DNA of 45,619 nucleotides from Gnetum montanum (Eukaryota > Streptophyta > Gnetopsida > Gnetales > Gnetaceae): NCBI GenBank assembly GCA_015680685.1, contig MNCI01014914.1, forward strand, positions 109,103-154,721. Direction: 5' to 3'. Both the position numbers and the translations under genes were made by a program. The notes under the pieces were generated by a model. It had not been told where the DNA came from. It saw nothing but the letters and a program-made list of their open reading frames with translations, and did not search any database. This document shows, one piece after another, positions 42,485-45,619 of this stretch. Each line of letters begins with the position of its first letter. Within the stretch, counting starts at the first letter, position 1.

Positions 42485-43560
42485 GTGCAGGATCATAAGG
42501 AATATGATTTTGAAATCTTGAACCGTCATCTCTTATCAACAAGCTATTTTCAAAGAATAGAATTAGAGATGCTTGGCCTACAGGATGTTGATAGAATGCA
42601 TGGTTGGACGTTACAGTATTTGACAGAGGATTTTGCAAAGTTCACTACAAGCTTTATTGTCAGTAATAAATCATCTCACTCCATAATTGTTATTCATCGT
42701 GACTATAGTTCCTACGATTCTGATAACCTAAGTGCAAAGCAAAAGAAATGCTACAATAAAATTGTAGGGCACATGATGTTTTCATAGTCAATGGATGAAG
42801 TTGTTTTCCCTTTATGAATGATTATCTAGTGAACAACTAGTATGGGAAAGTCATTTCTCATAGGCATGCTTTGTAATGCTTTCATGAAATATTGTCATGA
42901 AAAACATAATGCTTTACTTGTCATGGCACCCACAAGAGCTACGACATTTACCATTTATGCAGTAACCATTCATTCCAGTTTGAGCATTGGAATAGGTGCC
43001 TACAAAGAACTCTCTTCCTCTACAAAGATAAGTATACAACATCAACTATCACAAGTAATATATATAATAATTGATGAAATGAGTTTTGTGGAAAGAAAAT
43101 TATTACAAAGTGATGAGTGGCGAGGTACCCCTACACTCAACCATGAGAATACGAGCNACCAGGATTTGGAAATAAGGGGAGTGCTGCCTCTTATTTATAG
43201 ATATGGTGGCGGACCGCGATATCGCGTACGCGATATCGCAAGGAAAGACGCGATATCGCGGCACAGTGCATGTCGCGTCTCATCACAAAGCATTGATAGA
43301 AAACTATGAGAGATTTTTCCAAAGCATCACAATGAGGTTTTTAGTGGAAGATCAATTATACTAATACGTGATTTGGGTCAACTTCCTCCTATGCTTGATG
43401 TTGTGCCTTATGCATCCAAAAATCTAGATATTATAGGGGTTTGGTAATCATTTCATACCTTTGTTGTTTTAGACGTAGTTTATCATTAGTCTAGAACTGA
43501 TCCTCAATTGGAGGATTAGACATATTGAGTTCACACTCATCACTGTATTTTGCCTTTTAC
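42485..43560 (+). pseudogene. PIF1-like (Helitron-type) helicase remnant split by an LTR
   Basis: Upstream part: LGLQDVDRMHGW and NLSAKQKKCYNKIVGHMM, the stretch preceding the helicase in plant PIF1/Helitron proteins. Then YGKSFLIGMLCN is a Walker A remnant, ALLVMAPTRATTFTIY and TIHSSLSIGI are helicase motif Ia and neighbours, and VIYIIIDEMSFVERKLLQ is Walker B. An LTR (43111-43285) interrupts here; the frame resumes with IDRKL, and RSIILIRDLGQLPPML matches the motif III region. Stops before Walker A (about 42786-42840), at 43307 and later show decay. Whether it came from a Helitron or a host PIF1 gene is undecided. Confidence 0.72.
43111..43285 (-). mobile_element. Family A LTR inside the PIF1 remnant (solo or collapsed)
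   Basis: Starts TGATGAG, ends CTCATCA, flanked by perfect CAAAG duplications (43106-43110, 43286-43290). Only 175 bp are present against about 780 expected, with a single N at 43157 where the middle should be. It holds a 24-bp perfect palindrome of the GATATCGCG type at 43216-43239 and a TATA box at 43192-43199 (- strand). Confidence 0.85.
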
Positions 43561-43891
43561 TCAATCCTATTCTACAACTCTATAATGTTGGTTGCAATAA
43601 TTGTGCAATGTATTCCTTCATCAACATATATGAAATGTATAAACTTTTATCTCTACCAATTTATGTTTGCCAATATATATTATTTGGAATGCAAATAGTG
43701 ATGTTATTTAAATATTTTTAATAATATTTTAACAACTTGAACATTTATAATAATGTCCTTTATAATGATAATTGATAACTTTAAAACTTAAAAAAATAAT
43801 TAAATTCTACTCATAGCTCGTGAAACCGCTCTACTAGCTTAGATGTATGTATATCTTTCTATCAATTGGCTGATATGATTTTAAAGAAGAT
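43561..43891. other. AT-rich interval, nothing recognised
   Basis: No supportable gene or repeat between the PIF1 remnant and the next LTR. Confidence 0.6.
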
Positions 43892-44672
43892 TGATGAGTG
43901 GCAAGGTACCCCTACACTCAACCATACGAATACGAGCGTTTCATGCATGATCCGGTCAAACTCCAAGGACTAAGTGCTTATGCACCTTAATGGAACACTC
44001 AGGGTTAATCAATCGTTGTCTTCCCAAACTTACTTGTATTGTCATGGTTGTATGGTTAAGTAAGCTTGAGGTATATGATTTTTATAGCTTTTGTATTTTT
44101 TATGTCTTCTGCTAATAAAGGAGAGGGAGAGAGAACTAAGTGGCTAACTTACATTAACTATTCATTAACTAGTTTCTAAATGTTCTTAACACCAGTATCT
44201 GTTCCCACTTGCCGTACACATCTTGAACTAGTGCAACGTTGCTGGGATTACCAAACGCTAATCATTACTGGGTTTACCAAGCGCTACACGCATGCTCGAA
44301 GTGGTCGTACTGAGTGTATTTAACTAAGGGGGTTGAAGGTTGAGAGAGATATTAATTAACTAGGAAAGCGTTAAACAATCATCAATTACTAATTAGCTTA
44401 AGCTGTATGCTGCAAGGTTTATCATAAAGTTTATCTTTATTGCCATACACAAAATTGTGCTCATGTGCAAATTGCTCGAATAAAGATCCGTTTACTCTAT
44501 GACTCCAACTACGGGCACAAAGAAATAATTCTAACTCTGGAATGACAAAACTGCAAGAGTCTGGCTAAGGGTCTAAATCTAACTACCTTGGAACCAAGGG
44601 TGCCACCTCTTATTTATAGAAGATGAGACAGGACGCGATATCACGTGGTGGATGTGATATCGCGGTTCATCA
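43892..44672 (-). mobile_element. Family A copy 3: 3' LTR
   Basis: 781 bp; element-strand start TGATGAACCGCGATATC (one change from TGATGAG), end CTCATCA. The palindrome array is short (44635-44666). The internal tail lies to the right, so the element runs on the - strand out of the window. Confidence 0.9.
44611..44618 (-). promoter_or_regulatory. TATA box, family A copy 3 LTR
   Basis: TATAAATA on the - strand in 'cttctataaataagaggtgg'. Confidence 0.73.
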
Positions 44673-45619
44673 TACCCCAATGACTAAATGAAAACTTATC
44701 CTTGAGTTCCTTACAAAATATTGGGAAGGTATGGGACTATTGAATGATAACTAATGGTGAATGGGATGACATATGAACGAATCAACATTACAATACATGG
44801 CAACATTAGCGTTCATGACCACAAGAGTGAACACTATACACAATTGACATCCAGCCTTATTTGGCAGCTGAGAGAGAAGAGAGAGAGAGAGAGAAAAGGA
44901 GAAGATGTGTTGCTGCCGATGCCAAGATTGCGCCTTCTTTTGTCCATCCATAACCATGCCATCAATCTTGTTCCTTGCACAACTGTTCCAGCACTAGTCC
45001 ATCCTGAGTGTTTCCTCTAGGTCCAGTCCATTGCTGTATAATTACCATTTGCACACACAACACAATCACTTATGAGTAAGAATAAGTAAATTACAATATA
45101 GTTGATACCTTGCCTCGGTGTAAGATCCATTGGTTGAGTTGTGATATGGCCAATACAGATTCTAGAGATATAATACTAGTGACTACCCAAGGTGTCGGGG
45201 TTAGGAAAAATTGAAAAAATTGGACCAGGGCCCCCATGACTAAGAGTGATCCTCTGGTAGCGATAGAATGGAAAAAGATAAGAAATAAGAAAGATGGAGA
45301 AAGAGAAACAATGGCAATGCCGATAAAATGGATGTCAGAGGTAGGAATGAAACAACAAAAAGTTGATTGCGGAAATGTTTAAGGGAAAGAAGTTAACTAA
45401 TGCACCAAATAGGAATGCTAGTGGGTCCTCCCCAAAGCAGGCTCATGCCCTTTATGCCTTAACAAACCCACATTCAAAGAGTCCGTAGGCTCTAGAAATG
45501 TCATTTGGGAGCAAGAGTTAGAGACTTAACCCCAAGAATTCACCAAAGAGAAAACAATGCATTAACCAAAATATAGACTACTAATACAACTGGCAATGAA
45601 GTGGGAAATGGAGAAAGAA
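44673..45619 (-). mobile_element. Family A copy 3: internal 3' tail (partial)
   Basis: Inverted match to 1-860 and to about 38000-38650, including the polypurine segment next to the LTR, the GA microsatellite near 44880 and 'gcctactttgg/aggacccac' type sequence near 45425-45450. Non-coding. Confidence 0.8.

Overview
This window is repeat-rich nuclear DNA from a plant, most likely a flowering plant. The evidence is a set of nested LTR retrotransposons with Tat-like and Athila-like coding regions, a plant L1-type LINE, a Helitron-type PIF1 helicase remnant and a tRNA-Ala-like pseudogene. I found no intact host gene and cannot name the species. Two assembly gaps (11435-11917 and 31789-32714) and single Ns at 37999, 41962 and 43157 limit some calls.

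Layout. Positions 1-1840 are the 3' end of an Athila-like element (family A, copy 1, + strand): internal tail 1-860 and LTR 861-1840. Positions 1841 to about 4800 are a decayed LINE on the - strand. Positions 5844-39468 are a second family A copy on the + strand (element E1), with LTRs 5844-6620 and 38651-39468, a perfect AAGTT target duplication and a tRNA-Asp-type primer site. Its gag frame is split by two further - strand elements lying only 26 bp apart. E2 (6953-25199) is a Tat-like element carrying gag, protease, RT, RNase H and integrase. E3 (25226-33783, GTGTT duplication) is a related element that keeps only gag and protease. Past E1 lie tRNA-like SINE heads, tandem repeats, a tRNA-Ala pseudogene and a PIF1 pseudogene interrupted by another family A LTR (43111-43285, CAAAG duplication). 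The 3' end of a third, - strand family A copy (LTR 43892-44672) runs off the right edge.

The most unusual feature is inside E2. Between protease and RT, where the related Ogre elements have an intron, lies about 5.5 kb read on the opposite (+) strand. It looks like a promoter-driven, multi-exon gene: TATA box at 13766, ATG at 14015, stop at 18556-18558, with most splice junctions preserving one reading frame. The deduced product joins a degenerate FCP1/NIF-like HAD phosphatase domain to a region resembling plant transposon or plant mobile domains, then acidic and coiled-coil regions. Its leader and first intron carry the palindromic word GCGTATACGC that also fills the U3 of the E2 LTRs; related GCGTA words fill the 5' leader.

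A second signal is a roughly 25-bp hairpin motif, AGTTTA followed by a stem and a six-base loop. It recurs about 35 times around the coding blocks of E2 and E3, and its stems change in compensating pairs. Family A LTRs carry their own palindrome array, GATATCGCGTACGCGATATC, directly upstream of the TATA box. The elements have decayed: in E2 nearly every in-frame stop can be explained by a single C-to-T change, as expected for methylated transposon DNA.
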